From NCBI RefSeq assembly GCF_014127285.1, contig NZ_CP059901.1, positions 2,852,001 to 2,916,000 on the forward strand: DNA of 64,000 nt. Direction: 5' to 3'. Under the pieces are notes generated by a model, which was not told where the DNA came from, made no database searches, and worked only from the letters and a program-made list of their open reading frames with translations. Source of the stretch: Mumia sp. ZJ1417 (GTDB lineage Bacteria; Actinomycetota; Actinomycetes; Propionibacteriales; Nocardioidaceae). Shown one piece after another: positions 17,359 to 25,094 of the stretch (positions are counted from its first letter, which is position 1; every line of letters begins with the position of its first letter). The position numbers were made by a program, and so were the translations under genes.

Positions 17359-18554
17359 CCGTGGCACTCGTCACGATCTTCGGCTGGTGCGTCCTCGCCA
17401 GCCGGCTCGAACGCGCCGGCCTCACCGCCCCGATCGTGTTCGTCGCCGCGGGCTTCGTGTTCACCGAAGTGGCTGGACTCTTCGACCTCCAGCTCGAGCC
17501 CGAGCTGGTGAAGTCCATCGCCGAGGTGACGCTCGTCTGGATCCTGTTCAGCGACGCGTCGAAGGTTCGGCTGATGCAGTTCGAGCGGGACCTCGGCACG
17601 TACGTCCGTCTGCTCGGGGTCGGGCTCCCACTGACCGTCGCTCTCGGAACGGTCGTGGCGATCACCGTGCTCGGGTTCGAACCGTGGGCTGCGCTGCTGC
17701 TGGGCGCCGCACTCGCGCCGACGGACGCTGCGCTCGGCGCTTCGGTGATGTCGAACCCGCGTGTCCCCGGGCCGATACGAGGGGCCCTCAACGTCGAGAG
17801 CGGGCTCAACGACGGCATCGCGACCCCGATCGTGCTCGTCGCGATCGCCGGCGTCGCCTCGGACGAGGGCATCGCCGGGGTGGACAGCCCGGGCCGCGCG
17901 GTCCTCGCCCTCGTCGTAGGCGTCGTCGCGGGCGTCGTGATCGGCTGGCTCGGCGGCGCGGTCATCAAGGAAGCCCGGCGCCGACGGTGGCTGTCCGAGG
18001 AGCTCGCCGGCCCCGCCGGCCTTGCTCTCGCACTGCTCGCGTACACCGGAGCCCTCGTGGTGGACGGGAACGGCTTCGTGGCGGCCTTCGTGGGCGGCCT
18101 GGTCTTCGGCAACGTCGCGGGGCGAGGTGGCGACAAGGAGGTCTACTTCGTCGAGCAGACGGGGGCCCTCGCCTCCATGATCTGCTGGCTCGTCTTCGGC
18201 GCCCTCGCCGTTCCCATGATCGGCGACCACCTGAGCTGGAGCATCGTCCTGTACGTCGCCTTGAGCCTCACCCTCGTACGAATGCTCCCAGTCGCACTCG
18301 CCCTTCTCGGCGCAGGATTCGGCCGGTACGGCGTCTTCTTCATCGGCTGGTTCGGCCCCCGAGGCCTTGCCTCCGTCGTCTTCGCGCTGCTCGCGCTCGA
18401 AGGCTTGCACGACGACGCGGGGTCCGATGTCGTCGCCGTCATCGCGCTCGCGGTGCTGGTCAGCGTGGTCGTGCACGGGATTACCGCCGTACCGCTCGCG
18501 AACAGGTTCGCAGCGACACCAAAGCCCGCCGGCGACAGAGAAGAGGCGCCATGA
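17340..18554 (+). CDS. Cation:proton antiporter (NhaP/CPA1 type)
   Basis: The 404-residue integral membrane protein has about twelve hydrophobic segments. Family hallmarks are ALAPTDAALGASVMSNPRVP, VESGLNDGIATPIVLVAIAG with the paired acidic region expected of the ion-binding site, and GWFGPRGLASVVFALLALE near the C-terminus. It should exchange Na+ or K+ for H+ across the membrane. It overlaps the upstream channel-like gene by 19 bp, and the two may form a potassium or pH homeostasis pair. A small frame starts in its stop codon. Confidence 0.9.
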   Translation: MEVLSLTVALVTIFGWCVLASRLERAGLTAPIVFVAAGFVFTEVAGLFDLQLEPELVKSIAEVTLVWILFSDASKVRLMQFERDLGTYVRLLGVGLPLTVALGTVVAITVLGFEPWAALLLGAALAPTDAALGASVMSNPRVPGPIRGALNVESGLNDGIATPIVLVAIAGVASDEGIAGVDSPGRAVLALVVGVVAGVVIGWLGGAVIKEARRRRWLSEELAGPAGLALALLAYTGALVVDGNGFVAAFVGGLVFGNVAGRGGDKEVYFVEQTGALASMICWLVFGALAVPMIGDHLSWSIVLYVALSLTLVRMLPVALALLGAGFGRYGVFFIGWFGPRGLASVVFALLALEGLHDDAGSDVVAVIALAVLVSVVVHGITAVPLANRFAATPKPAGDREEAP

Positions 18555-18688
18555 CGATCATCTCGAGCTCGACACAAGAACCCAAGACGCGTCCTCGACC
18601 CTTCGCACTGACCTCCGGCGCGATGTCGGAACTTCGCGCGGATGCTGTCCGCCACGTGGCAGTGTTCGCTTATGACCGACGTCCCTGA
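18551..18688 (+). CDS. Small hypothetical ORF coupled to the antiporter
   Basis: A 45-codon frame begins in the ATGA overlap with the antiporter stop. It has no recognisable domain and no membrane segment, and it overlaps the next gene by 16 bases. The overlap style fits translational coupling, but coding is unproven. Confidence 0.3.
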   Translation: MTIISSSTQEPKTRPRPFALTSGAMSELRADAVRHVAVFAYDRRP

Positions 18689-19081
18689 CTTCGTCGACAC
18701 GTTCTCCCGCTTCCTGCGCGACGTCGTCGACCAGCACGAGCAGCGCTCGGACTCGTCCCCGCTCACCGCCGTCGTCGACCGTCATCTCGGATGCACGGCG
18801 AGCGAAGTCGCGATCGTGACGGAACAACTCAGCAGGGTTCGGCTCGCCGACGCGGACGTGGCCCCGCCTCGTTCGCCAAGGAACTCGTACGCCGCGCCGT
18901 CCTGCGCGCCGTCCTCGCCGACCGCGCCGCCGCCGACAACGATCTCGCAGCCGCCCTCAAGGAGCTGATGTCGGACCAGGAGCTGTTCACCCGCAGCCTT
19001 CTCGCGTCCGGCGAGAACGCCTTCCCGCAACCCGACGACGACTGGATCGACGTGTTCGACGACAGCGACGACCCCGACTGA
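18673..19081 (+). pseudogene. Hypothetical protein gene interrupted by a frameshift
   Basis: Two good coding stretches join across a frame change. The first starts at ATG 18673 (MTDVPDFVDTFSRFLRDVV) and is coding-like up to RLADADV near 18860. The second, one frame over, continues as ASFAKELVRRAVLRAVLAD and ends at 19081 with WIDVFDDSDDPD. One extra G or C in the run at 18861-18869 would give ADADVGPASFAKEL and restore a single product of about 135 residues. The family is not recognised; the product is helical and acidic at its end. Either a recent mutation or an assembly indel explains this. Confidence 0.6.
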
Positions 19082-19084
19082 GAC

Positions 19085-19189
19085 TCAGCGCTTCGTCGAC
19101 CACCAGCTCGACTCGGTACCGGCGCGGCCCGCCAGCCGGATCTCGAGGGCACAGGTGAGCCCGGAGCCGATGACCAGGCCGACGATCAT
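19085..19189 (-). CDS. Small single-TM hypothetical ORF
   Basis: A 34-residue frame reads MIVGLVIGSGLTCALEIRL and then a polar tail. It is divergent from the ArsR gene and starts next to the shared palindrome, so it could be controlled by it. Its base use is GC-rich at third positions. Coding is possible but unproven. Confidence 0.3.
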   Translation of the reverse strand: MIVGLVIGSGLTCALEIRLAGRAGTESSWWSTKR

Positions 19190-19221
19190 CCCTTGACAAG
19201 ATTTCTTGTCAAGGGCACGGT
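19190..19221 (+). promoter_or_regulatory. ArsR-type operator palindrome within a promoter
   Basis: Perfect 11-bp arms CCCTTGACAAG and CTTGTCAAGGG flank ATTT (19190-19215). The left arm contains a TTGACA -35 (19193-19198). Exactly 17 bases later is a -10-like CACGGT (19216-19221), then six bases, then the ATG at 19228. Binding of a dimeric winged-helix repressor here would block RNA polymerase, so autoregulation by the adjacent ArsR-like gene is expected. Confidence 0.75.
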
Positions 19222-19227
19222 GGAGTC

Positions 19228-19806
19228 ATGCAGGACGTCGAAGTCATCGAGAGCGCGGACGCAGCCGCCGCCGCCCTGGATCCGGTCCGGGCCCGACTGC
19301 TCGGAGAGCTGGCCGTCCCAGCCTCCGCTGCCGGACTCGCCGCCAGGGTCGGCATCGCGCGACAGAAGGTCAACTACCACCTCAAGGCGCTCGAGGCGCA
19401 CGGCCTGGTGGAGCTGTCCGAGGAGCGCCACCACGGCGGCATCACCGAGCGGGTCTTGCAGGCATCGGCGTCGTCGTACGTCGTGTCGCCGGCTGTCGTC
19501 AGCGCGTCCGCGGCCGATCCGGACGCCAACGCCGACCACCTGTCGGCGGGCTACCTCGTCGCGCTCGCCGGGCGGCTGGTGCGCGAGGTCGGCACCTTGG
19601 CACGCCAGGCCGGGACGTCCGGCAAGCGCCTCCCGACGCTCACGATCGACACCAAGATCGGCTTCCGGTCAGCCGCCGACCGTGCTGCCTTCGCGGACGA
19701 GCTGACCGCTGCGGTGCTCGACCTGGCCGCTCGCTACCACCACGACGACGGACGTCCACACCGGCTCGTCGTCGCCGCCCACCCCCTTCCTGAGGAGAAC
19801 TCATGA
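19228..19806 (+). CDS. ArsR-like winged-helix transcriptional regulator
   Basis: The 192-residue protein has an N-terminal winged helix: LDPVRARLLGELAVPASAAG, the recognition region GIARQKVNYHLKALEAHG, and the wing ELSEERHHGGITERV. A C-terminal domain of about 110 residues of the kind found in HTH_20 regulators paired with SRPBCC proteins follows. No metal-binding Cys motif is present, so a small molecule rather than a metal is likely sensed. A perfect palindrome overlaps its promoter. Its stop overlaps the SRPBCC start by four bases, a common regulator-effector pairing. Confidence 0.9.
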   Translation: MQDVEVIESADAAAAALDPVRARLLGELAVPASAAGLAARVGIARQKVNYHLKALEAHGLVELSEERHHGGITERVLQASASSYVVSPAVVSASAADPDANADHLSAGYLVALAGRLVREVGTLARQAGTSGKRLPTLTIDTKIGFRSAADRAAFADELTAAVLDLAARYHHDDGRPHRLVVAAHPLPEENS

Positions 19807-20603
19807 GTACGACACCGACCGTCCCGTACCGCCTGGAGTTCAGCGTCGAGGTGCCCGGCACCCCAGAGCAGGTCTGGCAGGCCATCGCCACCGCCAAGGG
19901 CATGAGCTCCTGGTATCTGCCGACCGAGCTCGAGGAGCACGAGGGCGGCTCCGTGCACTTCACCATCGGCGCCGAGATGGGCTCGGACGGTCACGTCACC
20001 GGCTGGGACCCGCCGCGCCGCCTCGCCTTCGAGGAGGACTGGTCCGCCCTCATGGGCAAGGACCCGGACGCGCTCAGCCCGCTGACGACAGAGTTCCTCG
20101 TCGAGGCCCAGTCCGGCGGCAGCTGCGTCGTCCGAGTGACCAGCAGCGGCTTCGGGACCGGCGCCGACTGGGAGTCGGAATGGTGGGACACCTTGAGCCC
20201 CGGCTGGATGCCGTTCTTCGACAACCTGCGCCTCTATCTGGCGCACTTCCCCGGCCAGGAGGCCACGCCGCTGGAAGCCGCCGCCTCCCACCCCGCCGAT
20301 GCGGAGACCCTCTGGGTGACCATGTACGACGCACTCGGGCTTGGCGACGTGGGTGCGGCCGTCGAGCTGCGCGGCGCGAGCGGCACGGTCGAGCGTGTCG
20401 GCGAGCAACAGACCCTTGTCCGGCTCGCCGCGCCGGTGCCCGGGATGCTCAGCGTCTTCGCGTACGACGAGGGCGACGGCAGCGCGACGGCGGCCGTACG
20501 GGCCTACATGTTCTCTGCCGACGCCGCGGACTACGTACGGCGCGAAGAGCCGGCCTGGCAGTCGTGGCTGCAAGGGCTCTCCGTCCCGGCACGCAACCAG
20601 TGA
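19803..20603 (+). CDS. SRPBCC (AHSA1-like) domain protein
   Basis: The 266-residue protein begins with YRLEFSVEVPGTPEQVWQAIAT, the opening strand and helix of START/AHSA1 ligand-binding folds. It continues with MSSWYLPTELEEHEGGSV and GWDPPRRLAFEEDW. The C-terminal third (from about residue 160) is an extra alpha/beta region seen in longer actinobacterial members. The fold binds hydrophobic ligands, but the ligand here is unknown. It is translated with the ArsR regulator through an ATGA overlap and has its own GAGGAG ribosome site. Confidence 0.88.
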   Translation: MSTTPTVPYRLEFSVEVPGTPEQVWQAIATAKGMSSWYLPTELEEHEGGSVHFTIGAEMGSDGHVTGWDPPRRLAFEEDWSALMGKDPDALSPLTTEFLVEAQSGGSCVVRVTSSGFGTGADWESEWWDTLSPGWMPFFDNLRLYLAHFPGQEATPLEAAASHPADAETLWVTMYDALGLGDVGAAVELRGASGTVERVGEQQTLVRLAAPVPGMLSVFAYDEGDGSATAAVRAYMFSADAADYVRREEPAWQSWLQGLSVPARNQ

Positions 20604-20623
20604 CCGAGTGACGGAGGATCGCC

Positions 20624-21067
20624 ATGGACAGCACGGATGACGCCGGGGTCGTCGCACCCCCGGCATCGGGCCAGATCCACCGGTTCCGCGGGCTCATCGG
20701 AACCGGCGCCATCGCCGCACTTGCCGCGGTCGTCGCCACCACGCTCGCCGCCGCCCTCGCCCAGGCCGTCGGCGTCGAGTTCGAGGTCTCTGCCGGCGAG
20801 ACGATCCCGTTGTCCGGGTTCGCCGTGGTGACCGGCTTCTTCTCGCTCGTCGGCGTCGTCATTGCCGCCGCGCTGCTTCGGTGGAGCGCTCGCCCCGCCG
20901 AGCGATTCGTGCAGACGGCAGTGACGCTGACCGCGATATCGCTGGTCCCGCCCTTCCTCTCCGAGGCAAGCACCGCGACCGCCATCGCCCTCGTCGGCCT
21001 CCACCTCGTCGCAGCGACGGTGATGATCCCCGTCCTCGCGCGGAGCCTCCGTACGCGGACTGACTGA
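20624..21067 (+). CDS. DUF6069 family membrane protein
   Basis: The 147-residue protein has four hydrophobic segments at about residues 25-48, 65-88, 97-115 and 118-138, with the IPLSGFAVVTGFFSLVGVVIA motif in the second. This matches the four-TM DUF6069 family, of unknown function. It follows the SRPBCC gene by 20 bp with a GGAGG site, so the ArsR, SRPBCC and DUF6069 genes form one operon under the palindromic operator. Confidence 0.8.
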   Translation: MDSTDDAGVVAPPASGQIHRFRGLIGTGAIAALAAVVATTLAAALAQAVGVEFEVSAGETIPLSGFAVVTGFFSLVGVVIAAALLRWSARPAERFVQTAVTLTAISLVPPFLSEASTATAIALVGLHLVAATVMIPVLARSLRTRTD

Positions 21068-21094
21068 CGAACGCGTTGCCGACGAGCCTTGCTG

Positions 21095-21823
21095 TCATGC
21101 GTCGGCGTCGAGGAGGTGCCTCAGATAGCGATCGGGCGTCTGGAGGTACGCCCGCCAATGACGGACGAGTTCGAGATCCTCCCAGCGAGCCTCCCGCATA
21201 CCCCACGGACCCACCTCAAGGATCCGCGCACCCGGGAGCGACGCAAGGACCGGCGAGTGAGTCGCACAGAGGACCTGCGCGCCCGACCGAGCCAGCGTGT
21301 CGAGACGTGCCATCAGCCCGAGCGTCGACGCGAACGAGAGCGCCGCCTCGGGCTCATCGAGGACATAGAAACCTGGAGAGTCGAAACGTGCCTCGAGCAC
21401 CGCAAGGAAGGACTCGCCGTGACTCATCGCGTGGAAGGCCGGATCGCGGCTGTCCGGATGCTCCTCAATGAACGAGTACCAGCCGTGCATCGTCTCCGCG
21501 CGCAGGAAGAAGCCCCACCGCTTCGCTCCGATACCTCGCTGCAGCAACAGCGAGCCGTGCAGGTCTGACTCCGTCGTGCGCGTCTCGTGATGTCCGAACG
21601 CGGTGCCACCTTCGGGGGAGAGTCCGTACGCCACGGCGATCGCCTCGACGATGGTCGACTTGCCTGACCCGTTCTCTCCGACGAGGAAGGTCACGCCCGG
21701 AGCAAGCGTGAGGCCATCGCTGAGAAGCTGCTGCACGGCGGGAATGTCACCAGACCAGTCCTCGGGCGGCGGCGCGCCCGGGCTCGCCGAGACTCGTACG
21801 ACCGGCTGCTTGTCGAAGGTCAC
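21095..21823 (-). CDS. AAA family ATPase (ABC-like, predicted ATP-binding protein)
   Basis: The 242-residue protein has Walker A GENGSGKST (49-57), a Q-loop region with GWYSFIEEHPDSRD, a degenerate signature MSHGESFLAVLEARF and Walker B FYVLDEPEAALS, then ATHSPVLASLPGA. This is the compact stand-alone ATPase family related to RecF/SMC-type ABC ATPases, often called AAA_21/AAA_23. No membrane partner is adjacent. The GTG start is preceded by GACAGT plus six bases, a weak match to the leaderless pattern. Its role is unclear; relatives range from DNA repair to toxin-antitoxin-like systems. Confidence 0.85.
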   Translation of the reverse strand: MTFDKQPVVRVSASPGAPPPEDWSGDIPAVQQLLSDGLTLAPGVTFLVGENGSGKSTIVEAIAVAYGLSPEGGTAFGHHETRTTESDLHGSLLLQRGIGAKRWGFFLRAETMHGWYSFIEEHPDSRDPAFHAMSHGESFLAVLEARFDSPGFYVLDEPEAALSFASTLGLMARLDTLARSGAQVLCATHSPVLASLPGARILEVGPWGMREARWEDLELVRHWRAYLQTPDRYLRHLLDADA

Positions 21824-21844
21824 GCGAACACTGTCGCAGCAGGA

Positions 21845-22314
21845 TCAGACAACTGCGCACACCTTCCGAAAATGCACCCGCCCGAACGGATCCTGCGCAG
21901 CGGTGCGCGTGATCTCGAAACCGTGCCGCTGATAGAAGGCGATGTTCTCGACCATCGTCTCGTGGGTGTAGAGGCGGACCTCGTCGTACCCGCGACTCGT
22001 CGCGCTCGCCTCGGCCCACGCCAAGATCCCTCTGCCGAGTCCCGCGACTGCCGCCCAGGTGCGACCGCGATGTTCTCGATCAAGAGATGGTCGCCTCCCC
22101 CACGGGTCACGACAACGGCGACCGCCTCGCCGGCCTCGCGTACGACATGGACGTCCCCGTCCTCGATAGCCTGCACGTAGTTGGCGTTCATCGGCGCCGG
22201 CTCCTGCCCGATCTGCGGGACGTACGGCGCGTACGCGCTGCGCACCAGCTCGCGTACGGCCGTCGCGTCCGCGGGCTCTGCTGGTACGGGCGTCACGTCA
22301 GGAACGCACACCAC
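21845..22314 (-). pseudogene. GNAT acetyltransferase copy with a one-base frameshift
   Basis: This is a close paralogue of the intact gene at 39925-40395. The N-terminal 90 residues read in frame (VPVPAEPADATAVRELVRSA, GGGDHLLIENIAVAPG). At 22041-22043 it has CCC where the paralogue has CCCC (40121-40124), which throws off the frame in the middle of the acetyl-CoA-binding region. After restoring the base the frame continues to a TGA at 21845. Residue composition after the break is normal, so the loss is recent or is a sequencing error. Confidence 0.8.
21905..22005. repeat. 101-bp segment identical to 39985-40085
   Basis: Bases 21905-22005 match 39985-40085 without a difference, while flanking parts of the two acetyltransferase genes differ at many sites. 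This local perfection suggests gene conversion or a recent duplication. Confidence 0.85.
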
Positions 22315-22377
22315 CATCCTCCGTGCGCCCGACACCCCGCAACGACCTCGCGCAATGCCTGCGGTCGAAGTGACGCT

Positions 22378-23061
22378 TCAGCGCTCTCCGGCGAGGCCGG
22401 TCTCGTACGCGAAGATGACCGCCTGAACGCGATCACGCAGGCCCAACTTGGTCAGGATGTGACCGATGTGCGTCTTGACCGTGGTTTCGGAGACGAACAT
22501 GCGCGTGGCGATCTCGGAGTTCGTGAGCCCTTCGGCCAGGTGGAAGAGGGTCTCGCGCTCACGGTTGGTGAGCGCGTCGAGGCGACTGCGAGCACGAGGG
22601 TCGATCGCACGTGGGCGATCCAGATACGTCTCGATCATCCGTCGGGTAATCGAGGGCGCCAGCAGGGAGTCCCCGCCGTGCACCGCTCTGATGCCGGCGA
22701 CGAGGAACTCCGGTTGCACGTCCTTGAGCAGGAATCCGCTCGCGCCGGCGCGCAGCGCGTCGAAGACGTACTCGTCCATGTCGAAGGTCGTGAGCATGAC
22801 GACGCGGACATCTTCCCCGCCCGCCGCCACGATGCGCTCGGTCGCGGTGATGCCATCGGTGCCCGGCATCCGCACGTCCATGAGCACGACGTCCGGCTGG
22901 ACGGCAGCAGCGAGGTCGACCGCCTCCTCACCGTCGGCCGCTTCTCCCACCACCGTGAGGTCGGGCTCGATCTCAAGGATGAGGCGGAATCCGGTGCGCA
23001 CGAGCGCCTGGTCGTCGACGAGGAGCACACCGATGGTCTCGGTGTCTTCGGGCGCTGTCAC
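22378..23061 (-). CDS. Response regulator, NarL/FixJ family
   Basis: The 227-residue protein has a receiver domain with phospho-acceptor D62 (VVLMDVRMPGTDG) and Lys in GFLLKDVQ. The LuxR-type helix-turn-helix begins near residue 160 (LTNREREtLFHLAEGLTNSE region). The start is the GTG at 23061, which overlaps the TGA of the upstream kinase gene; longer readings of the frame overlap the kinase and are not coding. It is the cognate partner of the kinase at 23058-24203. Confidence 0.92.
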   Translation of the reverse strand: MTAPEDTETIGVLLVDDQALVRTGFRLILEIEPDLTVVGEAADGEEAVDLAAAVQPDVVLMDVRMPGTDGITATERIVAAGGEDVRVVMLTTFDMDEYVFDALRAGASGFLLKDVQPEFLVAGIRAVHGGDSLLAPSITRRMIETYLDRPRAIDPRARSRLDALTNRERETLFHLAEGLTNSEIATRMFVSETTVKTHIGHILTKLGLRDRVQAVIFAYETGLAGER

Positions 23062-24203
23062 GCCGGCTCCAACGGCAGTGTCGCGAGCAGCTCGAAGCCG
23101 CCGTCGGGCAGCGGCCGGGCGACCAGCCGGCCGCCGTACACCGCCACGCGCTCCCGCATGCCGAGCAGGCCGCTGCCCGCCTCGGCCACGGCCGCATGCG
23201 CCACCCTGGCTGGTTCTCCGTCGTCGCTGACGCACAGCCGTAGCGTGGTCTCGCCGTAGTCCATCTCCACCTGCGCTGCGCGTGGGTTGCGGGCGTGGCG
23301 CAGGGCGTTGGTCAGGCCTTCCTGGACGAGCCGGTACGCCGTCAGGTCGAGCCCCGGTGCGAGCGGGCGTGGCGTGCCGGAGATGGTGAGGTCGACCGGC
23401 AGCCCGGCGGCGCGGAACTTCTCGAGGAGCGTCTCGAGCTGATCGATGCCGGGAGGCGGCTCGCGGTCGCCCGGCGTCCCCTCCTCACGAAGCACGCCGA
23501 CCATGCGGCGCATCTCTGCGAGGGCTTCCCGACCCACCGACTCGACGGTCTCGAGGGCATGCCGCTCGACCGACTGATCGGGGGTCAGCCGACGACGTAC
23601 GGCGGAGGCTTGGACCGTCATGACGCTCACGCTGTGCCCGAGGACGTCGTGCAGCTCGCGGGCGATCCGGGTGCGCTCCAGCGCGACGGCCTGGGCCTCT
23701 CGCTGCTCACGTGCCTGCCGGCGCTGGTCGGCGCTGATCCGGATGCTGCGGACGAGCGCGCCGAGCAGCCAGGCGATGACGAAGGGCGACATCCACACGC
23801 TGCTGCCGTACCAGTCTGCGAGGGAGTCGTTCATCGGATCGAACGCCGACCAACTAAGCCACGCCACCGGCGCGAGCGCCAGCGCGATCCAGGAGCGTCG
23901 CCACTCCAGCCACCGCGCGCACGTGTACGTCGCGATCAGGGGCGCCAGGGCGACCGCGAACCCCTCTGGCGCCCCGTACAGCGCATGCTCGACGGCACAA
24001 GCCACCGTCATCGCCACCAGGCAGGTGAGCGGGCGCCAGCGGCGGATGACGAGGAGCAGTGCCAGGACCGCGTACAGCGCCGACTGTGCCCATAACGGAC
24101 CCTGCCGGTGGGTCTCGCCGTAGCCCCACCATGCCTCTGCCTGCCCCTGCACGCCGACGGCGATCGCGACTGCGATGTCGAAGGCCCAATGCCTGCGGGT
24201 CAC
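23058..24203 (-). CDS. Sensor histidine kinase, NarL/DesK type
   Basis: The 381-residue protein has a membrane part of about five helices (residues 8-155), then HisKA_3 with RIARELHDVLGHSVSVM and acceptor H185. The HATPase domain has N-box EGLTNALRHARN and G-box GSGLLGMRERVAVYGG. The GTG start at 24203 is set by TAACGT ending six bases upstream. A four-base stop-start overlap joins it to its response regulator. No transporter gene is directly attached; the membrane protein at 24388 is divergent. Confidence 0.92.
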   Translation of the reverse strand: MTRRHWAFDIAVAIAVGVQGQAEAWWGYGETHRQGPLWAQSALYAVLALLLVIRRWRPLTCLVAMTVACAVEHALYGAPEGFAVALAPLIATYTCARWLEWRRSWIALALAPVAWLSWSAFDPMNDSLADWYGSSVWMSPFVIAWLLGALVRSIRISADQRRQAREQREAQAVALERTRIARELHDVLGHSVSVMTVQASAVRRRLTPDQSVERHALETVESVGREALAEMRRMVGVLREEGTPGDREPPPGIDQLETLLEKFRAAGLPVDLTISGTPRPLAPGLDLTAYRLVQEGLTNALRHARNPRAAQVEMDYGETTLRLCVSDDGEPARVAHAAVAEAGSGLLGMRERVAVYGGRLVARPLPDGGFELLATLPLEPA

Positions 24204-24209
24204 ATCCCG

Positions 24210-24215
24210 ACGTTA
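24210..24215 (-). promoter_or_regulatory. -10 element of leaderless promoter (TAACGT)
   Basis: TAACGT on the minus strand, six bases before the GTG at 24203, follows the leaderless spacing. Confidence 0.5.
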
Positions 24216-24387
24216 CTTCCAGAGATGTCGCGGCGCGTCCTCCTTCGGGAGGATTTCGGCCTCCTCCTCGCAGTCAGCAGATCTCGTCCCAGCCGACGAC
24301 GACGTGCGCGTCGACAGCCGCCTAGCGTCGAAGCGGTCGGTCGGATCGAACCGACCCCACTACCTCTCGTCACTCTGAGGAGGAATC

Positions 24388-25023
24388 ATGAACGCCATCC
24401 CACGCAGTGCGGGCCTCGGACTGCTCGTCTTCCTTGCCGGCATCGTCGCCTGGAGCTTTGCGGGCACGATGGGCGGCACCTTTCACGAGGCCGATGTTCA
24501 AGCCTTCATCGAAGGCCACCACCGCAACCTCGACTTCGTCCTGTACACCGTCGGCGCCCTCGCCTCGTTGGGGCTTCTCGTCTTCGGCTGGGCGGTCCGC
24601 GACAGATTCGAACGAGTCGGCGGGTTGATCTGGGGCCTGTGCGTCGCTGGCGTGGCGACCGCGGTCACCGGCCTGTGGTTGCTCGGCGGGTTCCAGGTCG
24701 CGATGGCCGAAGGCGGCGAGCAGGCACAAGAGATTCCGCAGTCGGTTGCGTACACGATCGGCACGATCGGTCACCTGTGCGCGGGGCCGGCACCGGCCTT
24801 CTTCATCGGCATCGTCGCACTGCTGCTGGCGGCGAAGGCAGAGATGCCCGTCTGGCTGCGCGTCTTCACCGTGCTGGCCGGCCTCTGCGCCATCACCGCG
24901 GCGTTGTACTTCACGGCAGGCGCTTACCTGCTGTGGCTGCTGGTCTTCGGGATCTGGGCGGTGTCCCATCGGCGGCCGAGCGTGAGCCGGGGCGGCGAGC
25001 GACCGGCGGAGTCGCTGGTCTGA
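24388..25023 (+). CDS. Hypothetical integral membrane protein
   Basis: The 211-residue protein has six hydrophobic segments, at about residues 8-28, 48-68, 76-98, 112-132, 138-160 and 170-192. A polar stretch (GGEQAQEIPQSVAYTIGTIGH, residues about 109-129) sits mid-protein. I do not recognise the family with certainty; it resembles DUF4386-type and other small actinobacterial membrane proteins. GAGGAAT precedes the ATG. It ends three bases before the terminator-like hairpin at 25026. It is divergent from the kinase at 23058. Confidence 0.75.
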   Translation: MNAIPRSAGLGLLVFLAGIVAWSFAGTMGGTFHEADVQAFIEGHHRNLDFVLYTVGALASLGLLVFGWAVRDRFERVGGLIWGLCVAGVATAVTGLWLLGGFQVAMAEGGEQAQEIPQSVAYTIGTIGHLCAGPAPAFFIGIVALLLAAKAEMPVWLRVFTVLAGLCAITAALYFTAGAYLLWLLVFGIWAVSHRRPSVSRGGERPAESLV

Positions 25024-25025
25024 CC

Positions 25026-25058
25026 GAAGGCCTGGCATCACGATGATGCCTGGCCTTC
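25026..25058. terminator. 15-bp stem-loop with one mismatch, terminator
   Basis: The arms GAAGGCCTGGCATCA and TGATGCCTGGCCTTC pair with a single central T-T mismatch around a CGA loop. It lies between the convergent stops of the membrane protein gene and the metalloprotease gene, so it likely serves both. It is almost identical to the hairpin at 2695-2727. Confidence 0.75.
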
Positions 25059-25094
25059 GTCACTCCTGACGCGTGAGCGCACCGCTTTGTGCGG

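Noticed and set aside
17333-18688. 451-codon plus frame overlapping the antiporter
   Set aside because: Arg-rich shadow in another frame. Only its final 45 codons (18551-18688) could be a real small ORF.
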